This document shows, one piece after another, positions 9,681 through 19,073 of a DNA stretch of 64,000 nucleotides (within the stretch, counting starts at the first letter, position 1; each line of letters begins with the position of its first letter). Source of the stretch: CAZAQK01 sp964535825 (GTDB lineage: Bacteria; Pseudomonadota; Alphaproteobacteria; Rickettsiales; SXRF01); the NCBI GenBank assembly GCA_964535825.1, contig CAZHUC010000003.1:124001-188000 (forward strand). Direction: 5' to 3'. The notes under the pieces were generated by a model. The model was not told the DNA's origin. It was given only the letters and a program-made list of their open reading frames with translations, and ran no database searches. Both the position numbers and the translations under genes were made by a program.

Positions 9681-11252
9681 TTACATGCTCAGCAGCCGGT
9701 TCAGCACGGGTGCTGCAACAGGCCGGCAGGTGACCGGGCTTTCGCCCAGGATGTGCAAGAACCGGTCGCGGTCATCGATGCTGCCAAATTCAAACCCCAT
9801 GAGTGCGCGGCCGATCGCCTCACCCGAATAGGTGTAATTGAAATAACAGACATTGGCGACATCCGAGATGAGGCGCATAAAGTCACGCAGTGCACCGCTA
9901 CGCTCGGGGAAATGCACATGGAAAAACAGCGGGTGTGAAAAAATCTGCGGATTAAGCGGGATGATCCGGTAACGCACATCGGCGTCGCCGGTGACATCTT
10001 CATAAGGAATGTTGCGGGTGCGCAGATCTTCGAACAGTTTGGCAATTCGCTGCGGTGATGCTTCGAATGCGATGACGGGCCAGGCATCAGTTTCACCGAC
10101 TTTGCCGTATTGGAATTCGCTGACGGTTACGTCGGGGAAGATATTTTCAAGGAGTTTGAGCATGCCGCCTTTTTGTTCGCTGATATGGATACGAAGGTAG
10201 CGGCGGCGGTGGCTGCCCACGGCCGACTGGTTAGCGATGAGTGCCAGCTTGCTAAAATCCATATTGGCACCGCAGTGGATGGCAAGCAGCTTTTTGCCAC
10301 GGATTTTCTCGGGGTTGGCCTGCGCGAACTGGATGAGGCCAGCCAATCCCATCGCGCCGGATGGTTCAGGAATGGTGCGGCAGCAATCCCATAACTGCCG
10401 GATGGCAGCGGACACTTCTTCGTTGCTGACAGTGAGTATGCCTCCCAGCGTTTCCCTGCATATCTCAAAGGTCAGGTCGCCGGGACGTTTTACCGCCGTG
10501 CCGTCGCAGAACGTATCGATCTCTGTAAGGGTAACCGGGTGTCCTGCCTCAAGAGATGCTTTCATGCTGGCCTGGTTGACGCCTTCGACACCCAGTATAT
10601 GCGCTGCTGCCTTCTGTTCCAGAAGCACGCTCGCAACACCCGCCGCCAGCCCGCCACCCCCTATCTGGAGAAAGACGTAATCGAACGGTGCTTCACTGGC
10701 CTGCGCCAGCTCCTCGCCGATCATGGCCTGCCCTGCGATGGTATGGATGTCATCGAACGCATGGACGTAGGTGAAATTGTTTTTCGCGCAGTAATCCTTT
10801 GCCTGTGCCGACACTTCATCGAACGTATCACCGGACAGGATGATCTCGACATGCTCGCCGCCATGCAGCTTTACGGCGTGCTGTTTCATGAGCGGGGTGG
10901 GCAGGGGCATGAAAATAAAGGCTTTGATGCCGAGCATGCGCGCGGCGATCGCCACACCCTGCGCGTGGTTGCCTGCCGATGCGGTGACCACCGTTTCGAT
11001 GTTCTTGCTTTCCTTGAGCGCCGCCATGCAGTTATAGGCACCGCGCCATTTATAGGAGTTGATGGTCGATAGATCCTCGCGCTTGATGAATATGCGCGCA
11101 TCAATGCCGGGAATCGAAATTTCCTTGATGGGGGTTGCGCCGCCTATGGCATAGATGCGGCCTCTCGCGCGCTCTATTTCGGTAAATAGCTGTTTTTTCA
11201 GCGCGCCATCGCGCAGGGTGGAGTCGTGGAGGTTGATGCGTTCTTTGGTCAT
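9681..11252 (-). CDS. ilvA: Biosynthetic threonine deaminase (threonine ammonia-lyase)
   Basis: The 523-residue protein has the PLP fold type II core, with the Schiff-base lysine in INSYKWRGAYN (near residue 69), the substrate loop TASAGNHAQGVA and the phosphate-binding GGGGLAAG. The C-terminal 180 residues form ACT-like regulatory domains, as in the long, isoleucine-inhibited biosynthetic enzyme. It converts threonine to 2-oxobutanoate and ammonia, the first committed step to isoleucine. The start codon overlaps the stop of the preceding duplicated-domain gene by four bases. Length and the double ACT-like tail distinguish it from the short catabolic type. Confidence 0.92.
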   Translation of the reverse strand: MTKERINLHDSTLRDGALKKQLFTEIERARGRIYAIGGATPIKEISIPGIDARIFIKREDLSTINSYKWRGAYNCMAALKESKNIETVVTASAGNHAQGVAIAARMLGIKAFIFMPLPTPLMKQHAVKLHGGEHVEIILSGDTFDEVSAQAKDYCAKNNFTYVHAFDDIHTIAGQAMIGEELAQASEAPFDYVFLQIGGGGLAAGVASVLLEQKAAAHILGVEGVNQASMKASLEAGHPVTLTEIDTFCDGTAVKRPGDLTFEICRETLGGILTVSNEEVSAAIRQLWDCCRTIPEPSGAMGLAGLIQFAQANPEKIRGKKLLAIHCGANMDFSKLALIANQSAVGSHRRRYLRIHISEQKGGMLKLLENIFPDVTVSEFQYGKVGETDAWPVIAFEASPQRIAKLFEDLRTRNIPYEDVTGDADVRYRIIPLNPQIFSHPLFFHVHFPERSGALRDFMRLISDVANVCYFNYTYSGEAIGRALMGFEFGSIDDRDRFLHILGESPVTCRPVAAPVLNRLLSM

Positions 11253-12313
11253 GGCCTCATGCCCCCGGGCCTTGTTATGCTACCTGATGCTTGCGGGGTC
11301 GCCTTGCTTTTTGCAGCGCGGTATGAATTCCCGATGCCAAGCAGTTCGGCGCACATTTCAAAAATAACCGCATATTCCTGATTATTATTTATTTCTGCGC
11401 GGGCTGTTCCTATGGGGAGGTTGCCAGACTGGGCAATATTTTGGGCGATATTCTCTATTCTATCCAATATCAGCTGCCCACCTGTTTCCTGGAATGAGGT
11501 GTGGCCGTAATTTTCTGCAACGAGCCGCAGCCCTCGTAATTGCTGGTGTACATTTAAGCGGATATTTCCCATGTGATGTTTTCTTACCCTGTCAGGGGCA
11601 TTTGGGTCTTGGTCTTTCTCTCCCGATTTCCGCCACGCCTCAAGCGTCTTTCTCACTGGCTCGTACGCCGGATGTTCGTATACGGTGGTATCGGTGATCC
11701 GGATACGATCCTCCATTTCCGGATACACTGTAAGCATCGCTGCATCAAACACGTTGCGCGCGCGTTCTTCATCCCGTTCAAGCGGAGATGTGCTAGGCTT
11801 TTCGTCTCTGGAGCGCTCTATCTTAAGTTTGGCCGCGGCATACCCCTTTTCAATGCCAAGCAATTTTGCATACATTTCTGCTACTAATTCTATCTCCGCG
11901 ACCGATTCTTCTACCTGATGCTTGAGGTTGGCATCCTTCTTACTTTTTTCCTGCTCTTCTTGTGTGTAGTGCACAGCATGCGCTGCCAGTATCGCTGCAC
12001 CGCCACTTTGAAAATCCGGTAATTTTGCGTCTTTTACGGCATACAGCAGCAGCTCACCGGTGTTGAAAATGCGGGTATGGATATCGCCCTCTGAATGATT
12101 TTGACGCTCACCTGCGTCTGCTCGCCGGCGTATACCCGCGTACCAGCTCTTTAATATTCTCACCATTGTATCGAATTGGGGGTGTTCATACACCGAAGCA
12201 TCCGGTGCTTTGATGCGTTTCTCAAGAGTTGGGAACGTCTGCCGTGCAGCTGCTAATAATACGTTGCGCGCAGCATTTAGTTCATTCTCAATGGTCGTTT
12301 TGGGTTTATTCAT
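11249..12313 (-). CDS. Uncharacterised protein made of two tandem copies of one domain
   Basis: I do not recognise this 354-residue, soluble, mostly helical protein. It consists of an internal duplication: ARNVLLAAARQTFPTLEKRI near residue 14 matches ARNVFDAAMLTVYPEMEDRI near 190, both followed after 8-10 residues by VYEHP, then LKSWY/LEAWR. Each half ends in a similar block, MYAKLLGIEKGYAAAK and MCAELLGIGNSYRAAK. A charged linker rich in Glu, Arg and Ser joins the copies. No signal peptide or membrane segment is seen. The gene overlaps cysS and ilvA by four bases on either side, so it is translated with them, but the context suggests no specific job. Confidence 0.75.
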   Translation of the reverse strand: MNKPKTTIENELNAARNVLLAAARQTFPTLEKRIKAPDASVYEHPQFDTMVRILKSWYAGIRRRADAGERQNHSEGDIHTRIFNTGELLLYAVKDAKLPDFQSGGAAILAAHAVHYTQEEQEKSKKDANLKHQVEESVAEIELVAEMYAKLLGIEKGYAAAKLKIERSRDEKPSTSPLERDEERARNVFDAAMLTVYPEMEDRIRITDTTVYEHPAYEPVRKTLEAWRKSGEKDQDPNAPDRVRKHHMGNIRLNVHQQLRGLRLVAENYGHTSFQETGGQLILDRIENIAQNIAQSGNLPIGTARAEINNNQEYAVIFEMCAELLGIGNSYRAAKSKATPQASGSITRPGGMRP

Positions 12314-13770
12314 GCCCTGCGCCAGTCGGTTGTTCCGTCTGGCCTATCTTCGAGGATTATGCCGGAATCCGCAAGTTCCTTGCGTATGCGGTCGGCTTCC
12401 GGCCAGTTCTTGGCCTTTTTTGCGGCGGCGCGGGCATCGATAAGTGATTGGATTTTATCATCACCTTCGCTTGCACCGCCTTTGAACCATTCCTCTGCAG
12501 ATACAGTAAAAAAGCCTAATAATTTACCCAAGCTATACAAACAGCGTTGATATTGCATGCGTGCATTGGGATGCAAGCTATTAGATAAGTTAGCTTCAGC
12601 TATAAGAATTGAAAAGAATGCTGGCACATTCAAATCATCCAACAAGGGTGTAAGATAAGATGTCCCGGGCGGTGTGGGATGCTTAAGAAAAGCACTATCA
12701 GAATATTCTGCATCTTGGGCTGGATTATACCCACTCAATGCTCGATAAAAATAATCCAAGGTTTTCTTTGCATCATGCAGCAGCTTCTCGCTCCAATCGA
12801 GCGGTTCGTTATATTTGGTCATGAGGAGCGCAAGGCGGATGACTTCACCCTTCACGCCTTTTGACAGCAAATCATGCACGGTGATGAAGTTGCCGAGCGA
12901 TTTGCTCATCTTCTCGCCATTCACCGTAAGGAATCCGTTATGCACCCAGTATTTCGCGAAGCTAGAGCCGGTGGCACTGCAACGGCTCTGTGCAATTTCA
13001 TTTTCATGATGCGGGAACATCAGGTCAGCACCGCCGCCGTGAATATCAAAATTATCGCCTAAATAGGTGCTGCTCATCGCCGAGCATTCAATATGCCAGC
13101 CGGGGCGGCCTGCGCCCCACGGAGATTCAAAAACAGAGGAGGGATCATCACCCGCCTCAGCAGGTTTCCACAACACGAAATCGCCCGGGTGTTTTTTGTA
13201 TCCCTCTACCTCGATGCGCGCACCCGCCACCAGCTCATCCAGTTTGCGACCGGAAAGTGCGCCATACTCCTTGTAACTATCTACCGCAAAAAGCACATGC
13301 CCCTGGCTCACATACGCATTGCCGTTTGCGATGAGTTTTTCGATGATAGAAACCATATGCGGAATGTGATGTGTTGCATGAGGTTCGCCCATGTAGCCTT
13401 TGGGATTGCTCGGTTTTTTTCCATTAAGTGTTGCGCTTGCGCCCAACACACCGAGTGCCTTCATGTCATCATGGAACCAGCCTTCCACGCGGCCAGTTAA
13501 GGCAGAGATCGGCTCGTTATTTTGCTTCGCGGCGGCATTAATTTTATCATCCACATCGGTGATGTTGCGCACATAGGTTACATGCTCTTTGCCGTAGAGA
13601 TGCGTAAGCAACCGGTACAGCACATCATACACCACCACAGAGCGCGCATTGCCGATATGCGGGCGGTCATACACCGTCGGGCCACACACATACATGCGCA
13701 CATCCTTCTCGTCCTGCGGCGTGAAGGCTTCTTTCTTGCGGGTAAGGGTGTTGTAGAGGTGGAGGGGCAT
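12310..13770 (-). CDS. cysS: Cysteinyl-tRNA synthetase
   Basis: The 486-residue class I synthetase has the zinc cysteine in MYVCGPTVYDRPHIGNARS, where PHIGNAR is the HIGH motif, then IECSAMS and HHENEIAQS (zinc ligands). The KMSKS motif follows in GEKMSKSLGNF near residue 270. An anticodon-binding helical domain ends the protein. It charges tRNA-Cys in the cytosol. It is the third gene in the operon beginning with gltX, overlapping both neighbours by one to four bases. Length and motifs are normal. Confidence 0.96.
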   Translation of the reverse strand: MPLHLYNTLTRKKEAFTPQDEKDVRMYVCGPTVYDRPHIGNARSVVVYDVLYRLLTHLYGKEHVTYVRNITDVDDKINAAAKQNNEPISALTGRVEGWFHDDMKALGVLGASATLNGKKPSNPKGYMGEPHATHHIPHMVSIIEKLIANGNAYVSQGHVLFAVDSYKEYGALSGRKLDELVAGARIEVEGYKKHPGDFVLWKPAEAGDDPSSVFESPWGAGRPGWHIECSAMSSTYLGDNFDIHGGGADLMFPHHENEIAQSRCSATGSSFAKYWVHNGFLTVNGEKMSKSLGNFITVHDLLSKGVKGEVIRLALLMTKYNEPLDWSEKLLHDAKKTLDYFYRALSGYNPAQDAEYSDSAFLKHPTPPGTSYLTPLLDDLNVPAFFSILIAEANLSNSLHPNARMQYQRCLYSLGKLLGFFTVSAEEWFKGGASEGDDKIQSLIDARAAAKKAKNWPEADRIRKELADSGIILEDRPDGTTDWRRA

Positions 13771-14228
13771 TATAATCCTATTGTATCTGCTGCTTTACCA
13801 GCCCTGAGGTCTGACCAGTAACCAACTATCTCGCGGAAACGCGCAGCACCCATACGGTCTATGGTTGCTTTAAGAGCTGCAGCGAATGTGATACGCAGTT
13901 CTGCTTCGCTTTTGCCATCAATTTTCAAATCGGTCGTTGCGGAAAATGTTTTTTCACCGCGTGGCATCTTCGGTAGGTTGACCAATGTTTCATCACCTGT
14001 TTCAATGCCGCGATTTGCCAGTTCTTCGCGCATCAGGCGGGACATAGCTGCTGCTGAGTCAGCAACATCTGCTGTACCAACACGCAGGCGTTTCCCGCGA
14101 GTACGCAGTTCCGTATCAATATCCACATCATTGCGGATGGAGAGTTTTGCGGTGGGTTCTCCCGGTTCACGGGTGATCTCTACCCTGATGATATTGGCGA
14201 TCACTTCATCCAGTAACGTATGTGCCAT
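13770..14228 (-). CDS. Uncharacterised 152-residue soluble protein between gltX and cysS
   Basis: I do not recognise this protein. It is hydrophilic, with no signal peptide or membrane helix. The first half contains several charged beta-like stretches (NIIRVEITREPGEP, AKLSIRNDVDIDTELRTRGK), and the C-terminal half has a helical stretch ELRITFAAALKATIDRMGAARF. It starts nine bases after gltX, and its stop codon overlaps the cysS start by one base, so it is part of the tRNA synthetase operon. Coding potential is supported by this packing and by the absence of a better frame on either strand. Confidence 0.7.
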   Translation of the reverse strand: MAHTLLDEVIANIIRVEITREPGEPTAKLSIRNDVDIDTELRTRGKRLRVGTADVADSAAAMSRLMREELANRGIETGDETLVNLPKMPRGEKTFSATTDLKIDGKSEAELRITFAAALKATIDRMGAARFREIVGYWSDLRAGKAADTIGL

Positions 14229-14237
14229 AACGCCTCC

Positions 14238-15557
14238 TTATGCTGCCAGCCGTTTGCGGGTTTTATCTGCGCCTAGGAGTGGCAGCAGTTTTTTGAGTTC
14301 CGGTCCGTGGTCTAGCCCCGTGAGGGCCTTGCGGATGGGCAGGAACAGCTCTTTGCCCTTGCGGGTGGTGGCAGGTTTTACAGCGGCAAGCCACGCATCA
14401 TAGGTGGCCTCGCTCCATGGTTCTGGTGGTAGCTTGTGTGATGCTTCGCGCAGGAAGCTGCGTTCATCGTGGCTCAGGTCTCCCTGTACCTCGCCGTGCA
14501 GAATATCCCACCATTGTTTGGCTTCATCGACATTGGCGATATTGGCGCGCACACTCATCCAGAAGGCCTCATCCGCAAACGGTATCTTGTCTTTTACATC
14601 GGCAAAAGGCAGCTGGTGCAGCAATTTCTCATTGAGCTTTTCCAGCTCCGCCACATCATAATTCGCGGGTGCGCGGCCGAATTTCTTGAAATCAAAACTA
14701 TCGATGAGCGGCTGCAGGTTCGGGAATATTTCCACTGCATCAGATGTACCCATGCGGGCAAGCAGGGAGTTCACCGCCATTGGCATGATGCCGCTTTCAC
14801 GCAAGGCGCGTATGTCATTACCGCCGAGTCGTTTGGACATTTCACCTTCCTTGGTTTTGAGCAGTGCCATATGCGCGAAGGTGGGCACTTTATATCCCAG
14901 TGCCTGATAGATCTGAATTTGCACCGCTGTGTTGCTCACATGGTCTTCACCGCGGATGACATGGGTGATGTCCATCTCGCCGTCATCGACCACAGAGGCC
15001 AGCGTATAAAGCGGCACGCCGTCTTCGCGGATAAGTACGGGGTCAGACATGTGGGTGGCCTTGAAATGGCTATGACCACGGATGAGGTCTTCCCATGTAA
15101 TTTCCTCGTCATTAAGCAGGAAGCGGTAATGCGGCTTGCGGCCTTCTGTCTCATATTGCTTTTTTTGTTCGTCGGTCAGTTTGAGCGCGGCGCGGTTATA
15201 GATGGGTGGCAGGCCACGACCCGCCAGCATCTTGCGCTGAATGTCCAGTTCCTCGGCTGTTTCATAGCAAGGGTAGAGGCGGCCCGCTTTGATCAGTGCT
15301 TCACGCGCCAGCGTATAACGGTCAAAACGGTCGGACTGTTTTACGTATGAATCCCATGTAATGCCCAGCCAGCTCATATCCTCACGGATGGCATCTTCAC
15401 ATTCGCTGCGCGAACGCTCAGTATCCGTATCATCGATACGCAGCAGGAAATGGCCATTATTTTTCTTGGCAAACAGATAGTTGACCAACGCCGTGCGCAT
15501 ATTGCCGACATGCAGGAAGCCAGTGGGAGAGGGGGCAAAACGGACTTTCATAACCAT
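14238..15557 (-). CDS. gltX: Glutamyl-tRNA synthetase
   Basis: The protein of 439 residues starts with VRFAPSPTGFLHVGNMRTAL, the HIGH-type motif of glutamyl/glutaminyl synthetases. IRGEDHVSNTAVQIQIYQAL and the KMSKS-type motif GEMSKRLGG near residue 240 follow. Many alphaproteobacteria have two such enzymes, one of which charges tRNA-Gln with glutamate for later amidation; which one this is cannot be told here. An in-frame ATG six bases downstream (15551) gives the shorter MKVRFAPSP start and is equally possible. It is the first gene of the six-gene minus-strand operon; 136 bases separate it from the divergent gene at 15694. Confidence 0.93.
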   Translation of the reverse strand: MVMKVRFAPSPTGFLHVGNMRTALVNYLFAKKNNGHFLLRIDDTDTERSRSECEDAIREDMSWLGITWDSYVKQSDRFDRYTLAREALIKAGRLYPCYETAEELDIQRKMLAGRGLPPIYNRAALKLTDEQKKQYETEGRKPHYRFLLNDEEITWEDLIRGHSHFKATHMSDPVLIREDGVPLYTLASVVDDGEMDITHVIRGEDHVSNTAVQIQIYQALGYKVPTFAHMALLKTKEGEMSKRLGGNDIRALRESGIMPMAVNSLLARMGTSDAVEIFPNLQPLIDSFDFKKFGRAPANYDVAELEKLNEKLLHQLPFADVKDKIPFADEAFWMSVRANIANVDEAKQWWDILHGEVQGDLSHDERSFLREASHKLPPEPWSEATYDAWLAAVKPATTRKGKELFLPIRKALTGLDHGPELKKLLPLLGADKTRKRLAA

Positions 15558-15693
15558 TTAACAACTAATATTTCACTCAATTCTAAATATTTGCTGCAAA
15601 AATTACCTTTTGGGGATAGATATCCACAGCGATCGGCAGGGCATTATGCCGTAAAATCGGCAAAATAAAAGGCAAAACAGAAAGATTTACGTT

Positions 15694-16323
15694 ATGGACG
15701 CAACGTATGCCCGCAGAATGGAAAAGGAGGTGCATATAGGCCTTTCCTGGATTCCTGCTATCCGAAGAAATTATGCATTTAAGAATTATCTGGCGGCTGT
15801 GAACAATTACCCGGACTGTGCCGCCAAACAGCTATTGTTAAAGGCGTTTGAGCGCTGCCCTATGGATAATGTATTAGCGTTTATCGCCGTTACGCAGATC
15901 ACGCACGCACGCCGTATACCGTTCACCGATGCCGGCGCGATGACATTGAAAGATGCTGAGGGCCAGCCAGTGTTCTTTAATATCTGCGATGAATTAAAGC
16001 CCGCAAACAAGCCTGATACGCGTGGCAGTATAGATAAGTTGTCACGACGCATGATGTTAAAGACTGTCATTGGTGGAGGCCTTGGGTTTTTTGCTTTGAG
16101 AGAAGTGGGCACAGGTGGTTGGGTAAAAAAAGATGCTGCCGGTGAGAATGATCTGGATGAAGTCAAGATCGCACGTTTTGTGGCAGAACTGGTCGGCACG
16201 GCCTCTGCCGTTCATGCGGCAGACAAGGATCTTGCTGCGCTCAAAATAGAAAAGACCATACGTGTCATCGCGCCGCTTGTCGAAAAAACAATTAATCCGA
16301 AGCAACCCGCACAGGGGCTTTAG
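15694..16323 (+). CDS. Uncharacterised protein with an internal twin-arginine-like hydrophobic segment
   Basis: I do not recognise this 209-residue protein. The first 115 residues look soluble and contain two cysteines. Then comes LSRRMMLKTVIGGGLGFFAL, which resembles a twin-arginine signal (S-R-R-x-x-L-K followed by a hydrophobic stretch), but it lies in the middle of the chain rather than at the N-terminus. After it, about 70 charged residues follow. The segment could be a single membrane anchor placing the C-terminal part in the periplasm. The stop codon is directly followed by the stop of ppdK on the other strand, with no bases between them. Confidence 0.7.
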   Translation: MDATYARRMEKEVHIGLSWIPAIRRNYAFKNYLAAVNNYPDCAAKQLLLKAFERCPMDNVLAFIAVTQITHARRIPFTDAGAMTLKDAEGQPVFFNICDELKPANKPDTRGSIDKLSRRMMLKTVIGGGLGFFALREVGTGGWVKKDAAGENDLDEVKIARFVAELVGTASAVHAADKDLAALKIEKTIRVIAPLVEKTINPKQPAQGL

Positions 16324-18984
16324 TTACGCGAGAGCTGCCTGTGCTGCAGCAAGCCGTGCCACCGGCACACGGTATGGCGAGCAGCTTACATAATCAAGGC
16401 CGGCTTTCTGGCAGAAGGCGATGGATGCCGGATCACCGCCATGCTCACCACAGATGCCAAGTTTCAGGCCTTTACGCGCTTCACGACCGCGCTGGGCTGC
16501 GATCTCGATGAGTTCACCAACGCCGCTTTGGTCGAGTGATACGAATGGATCAACGTCCACGATACCTTTTTGCTTATAGATCTCGATGAAGGAAGCCGAA
16601 TCATCGCGGCTGATGCCGAGTGTGGTCTGCGTCAGGTCATTCGTGCCGAAGCTGAAGAATTCCGCCATCTCCGCAATCTCGCCAGCGCGCAGTGCCGCGC
16701 GTGGCAGTTCGATCATCGTGCCGACCATATAGCTTATCTTCACGCCGGATTGCTTCTGTACCTCCGCCGCCACACGGTCGATGACGTCTTTCATCATGGA
16801 AAGTTCTTTTGGGTTCATCACCAGTGGTATCATAATTTCCGGCAGCACATTATCTTTTACTTGTGCGACGGCTTCAAAAATGGCGCGTGCCTGCATCTCA
16901 TAAATTTCAGGGTAGGTGATACCAAGGCGGCAGCCACGATGGCCGAGCATCGGGTTTTGTTCCTTAAGCTCATGGGCGCGGTGGCGCACCGTATCTACAC
17001 TCACGCCTGCAGCCTTTGCCACCTGCTGGATATCCTCTTCCGTATGCGGCAGGAACTCGTGCAGCGGCGGGTCAAGCAGGCGGATGGTGACTGGCAAGCC
17101 TTTCATGATGGAAAACAGCTCTACAAAATCTTTGCGCTGCATCGGCAGAATTTTGGCAAGGGCAGCTTTGCGGCCTTCAAGGTCTTTTGCCACGATCATC
17201 TCACGCATGGCGATGATGCGCTCGGCATCGAAGAACATATGCTCGGTGCGGCACAGGCCAATGCCTTCCGCGCCGAACTTGCGTGCCACTTCGGCATCCA
17301 GCGGGGTTTCTGCGTTGGCGCGTACTTTGAGTTTGCGTACTTCATCAGCCCAGCCCATGAGGGTCTCGAAATCACCGGAGAGTTTTGGTTGCACGGTCGG
17401 TATCTCACCCAGCATTACTTCACCGGTTGAGCCGTTGATGGTGATGATGTCGCCTTCCTTCAGCGTGTGTCCCATTACCTGCATTTGTTTTTTGCTATAA
17501 TCGATGCGTAGTTCACCTGCGCCTGATACGCAAGGTTTGCCCATGCCGCGTGCAACCACAGCCGCGTGGCTGGTCATGCCGCCGCGCGCGGTGAGAATGC
17601 CTTGTGCCGCGTGCATACCGTGAATATCTTCTGGCGAGGTTTCGATACGCACCAGAATGACCTTTTCCTTATGAGTAAGCGCCATAGCTTCTGCATCTTC
17701 CGCGGTGAACACCATCTTGCCGGAAGCAGCACCCGGAGAGGCAGGCAGGCCAGTAGCCAGCACGGTTTTCTTTGCGTTCGGGTCGAGCGTTGGGTGCAGG
17801 AGCTGGTCGAGCGAGAGTGGGTCGATGCGCTTTATGGCTTCTTTTTTATCGATGCGTTTTTCCGCCACCATATCCACCGCAATTTTTAGCGCGGCAGCCG
17901 CCGTGCGTTTGCCGTTACGAGTCTGCAACATCCAGAGTTTGTTATTCTGAATGGTGAACTCGATGTCCTGCATGTCGCGGTAATGCGCTTCCAGCTTGTC
18001 GAACACATCGGTGAGTTCTTTGTACACCTTCGGCATTACGGCAGGCATTTCATCCAGCGGCTGTGGTGTGCGGATACCGGCCACCACGTCCTCGCCCTGC
18101 GCGTTGATGAGGAATTCACCATAATATTTATGTTCGCCGGTAGATGGGTTGCGGGTGAAGGCAACACCGGTGGCGCAGTCATCGCCCTGATTGCCAAATA
18201 CCATCGCCTGCACGGTAACCGCCGTACCCCATGTGGCAGGAATATCATGCAGTTCGCGGTATTTGATGGCGCGGGCGCTCATCCAGCTGTTGAATACGGC
18301 GCGTATCGCACCCCAGAGCTGTTCATGCACCGATTCAGGGAATGGGCGGCCAAGCTCCTCGGCTACCTTTGCTTTGTACGCTTCGGCGAGCTCTTTCAGA
18401 TCATCGGCAGTAAGCTCGGTATCAAGCGTGACGCCGCGTTCGAGCTTTTTGTTATCGATCATTTCTTCGAAATGGTAATGGTCAATTTCCAGCACCACAT
18501 CCGAATACATCTGGATGAAACGACGGTATGAATCATACGCAAAACGCTCATTGCCGGTTTTTTTGGCAAGTGCTTTTACGGTTACATCATTCAAGCCGAG
18601 GTTTAAAACAGTATCCATCATGCCCGGCATGGAAGCACGCGCACCGGAGCGCACAGAAACGAGCAGGGGATTCGCCGAGTCGCCGAATTTTGCACCCACG
18701 GTGCTTTCGATCTGCGCCAGCGCGTCTTCCACCTGAACGGTCAGTGCATCGGGAAGTTCTTTCTTGTTCGTGTAATAGGCCACGCAGACATCGGTGGTGA
18801 TGGTAAATCCCGGAGGGACAGGCAGGCCGAGTGAGCACATCTCCGCGAGGTTTGCGCCTTTACCGCCCAGCGTATCGCGCATGCTGCCTTTGCCATCGGC
18901 TGTGCCGCCACCAAAATTATAGACCAGTTTATCTGCCATATCGGTTTTTGCTTTCACGTTTGCCTGTGCCATAGTCTTATCCAT
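16324..18984 (-). CDS. ppdK: Pyruvate, phosphate dikinase
   Basis: The 886-residue protein has the PPDK domain order: an N-terminal ATP-grasp domain (GGKGANLAEM, VSVRSGARASMPGMMDTVLN), the central swivelling domain with the catalytic histidine in GGMTSHAAVVARG, and a C-terminal PEP/pyruvate barrel (LCRTEHMFF, GTNDLTQTTLG). It interconverts pyruvate, ATP and phosphate with PEP, AMP and diphosphate. In alphaproteobacteria this usually serves gluconeogenesis or pyrophosphate-linked glycolysis. The start is uncertain: ATGs at 18984, 18972 and 18939 are in frame, and the first sits immediately after a hairpin repeat. Confidence 0.96.
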   Translation of the reverse strand: MDKTMAQANVKAKTDMADKLVYNFGGGTADGKGSMRDTLGGKGANLAEMCSLGLPVPPGFTITTDVCVAYYTNKKELPDALTVQVEDALAQIESTVGAKFGDSANPLLVSVRSGARASMPGMMDTVLNLGLNDVTVKALAKKTGNERFAYDSYRRFIQMYSDVVLEIDHYHFEEMIDNKKLERGVTLDTELTADDLKELAEAYKAKVAEELGRPFPESVHEQLWGAIRAVFNSWMSARAIKYRELHDIPATWGTAVTVQAMVFGNQGDDCATGVAFTRNPSTGEHKYYGEFLINAQGEDVVAGIRTPQPLDEMPAVMPKVYKELTDVFDKLEAHYRDMQDIEFTIQNNKLWMLQTRNGKRTAAAALKIAVDMVAEKRIDKKEAIKRIDPLSLDQLLHPTLDPNAKKTVLATGLPASPGAASGKMVFTAEDAEAMALTHKEKVILVRIETSPEDIHGMHAAQGILTARGGMTSHAAVVARGMGKPCVSGAGELRIDYSKKQMQVMGHTLKEGDIITINGSTGEVMLGEIPTVQPKLSGDFETLMGWADEVRKLKVRANAETPLDAEVARKFGAEGIGLCRTEHMFFDAERIIAMREMIVAKDLEGRKAALAKILPMQRKDFVELFSIMKGLPVTIRLLDPPLHEFLPHTEEDIQQVAKAAGVSVDTVRHRAHELKEQNPMLGHRGCRLGITYPEIYEMQARAIFEAVAQVKDNVLPEIMIPLVMNPKELSMMKDVIDRVAAEVQKQSGVKISYMVGTMIELPRAALRAGEIAEMAEFFSFGTNDLTQTTLGISRDDSASFIEIYKQKGIVDVDPFVSLDQSGVGELIEIAAQRGREARKGLKLGICGEHGGDPASIAFCQKAGLDYVSCSPYRVPVARLAAAQAALA

Positions 18985-18986
18985 CC

Positions 18987-19064
18987 GTCATCCCCGCGAA
19001 GGCGGGGATCTTATCTATCCCCTCGCGAGTCGTTAATCAAGATTCCCGCCTGCGCGGGAATGAC
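18987..19064. repeat. Pair of facing REP-like hairpins between glyS and ppdK
   Basis: Two GC-rich hairpins face each other: TCCCCGC-gaag-GCGGGGA at 18991-19008 and ATTCCCGC-ctgc-GCGGGAAT at 19042-19061. The whole block is bounded by GTCA and TGAC, so it is itself an imperfect inverted repeat. It lies in the short gap between two genes read in the same direction. Similar hairpins occur at 25474-25495 and, as part of a terminator, at 51567-51593. This resembles the common dispersed palindromic (REP/BIME) elements of proteobacteria. On the minus strand it could also act as a terminator or RNA-stability element after glyS. Confidence 0.65.
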
Positions 19065-19073
19065 AAGTAATAT

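Noticed and set aside
14469..15350. Long plus-strand open frame (293 codons) opposite gltX
   Set aside because: It lies wholly on the reverse of a well supported synthetase gene, has no recognisable domain and no upstream ribosome binding site.
16570..17430. Plus-strand open frame of 286 codons opposite ppdK
   Set aside because: Shadow of ppdK, without family motifs.
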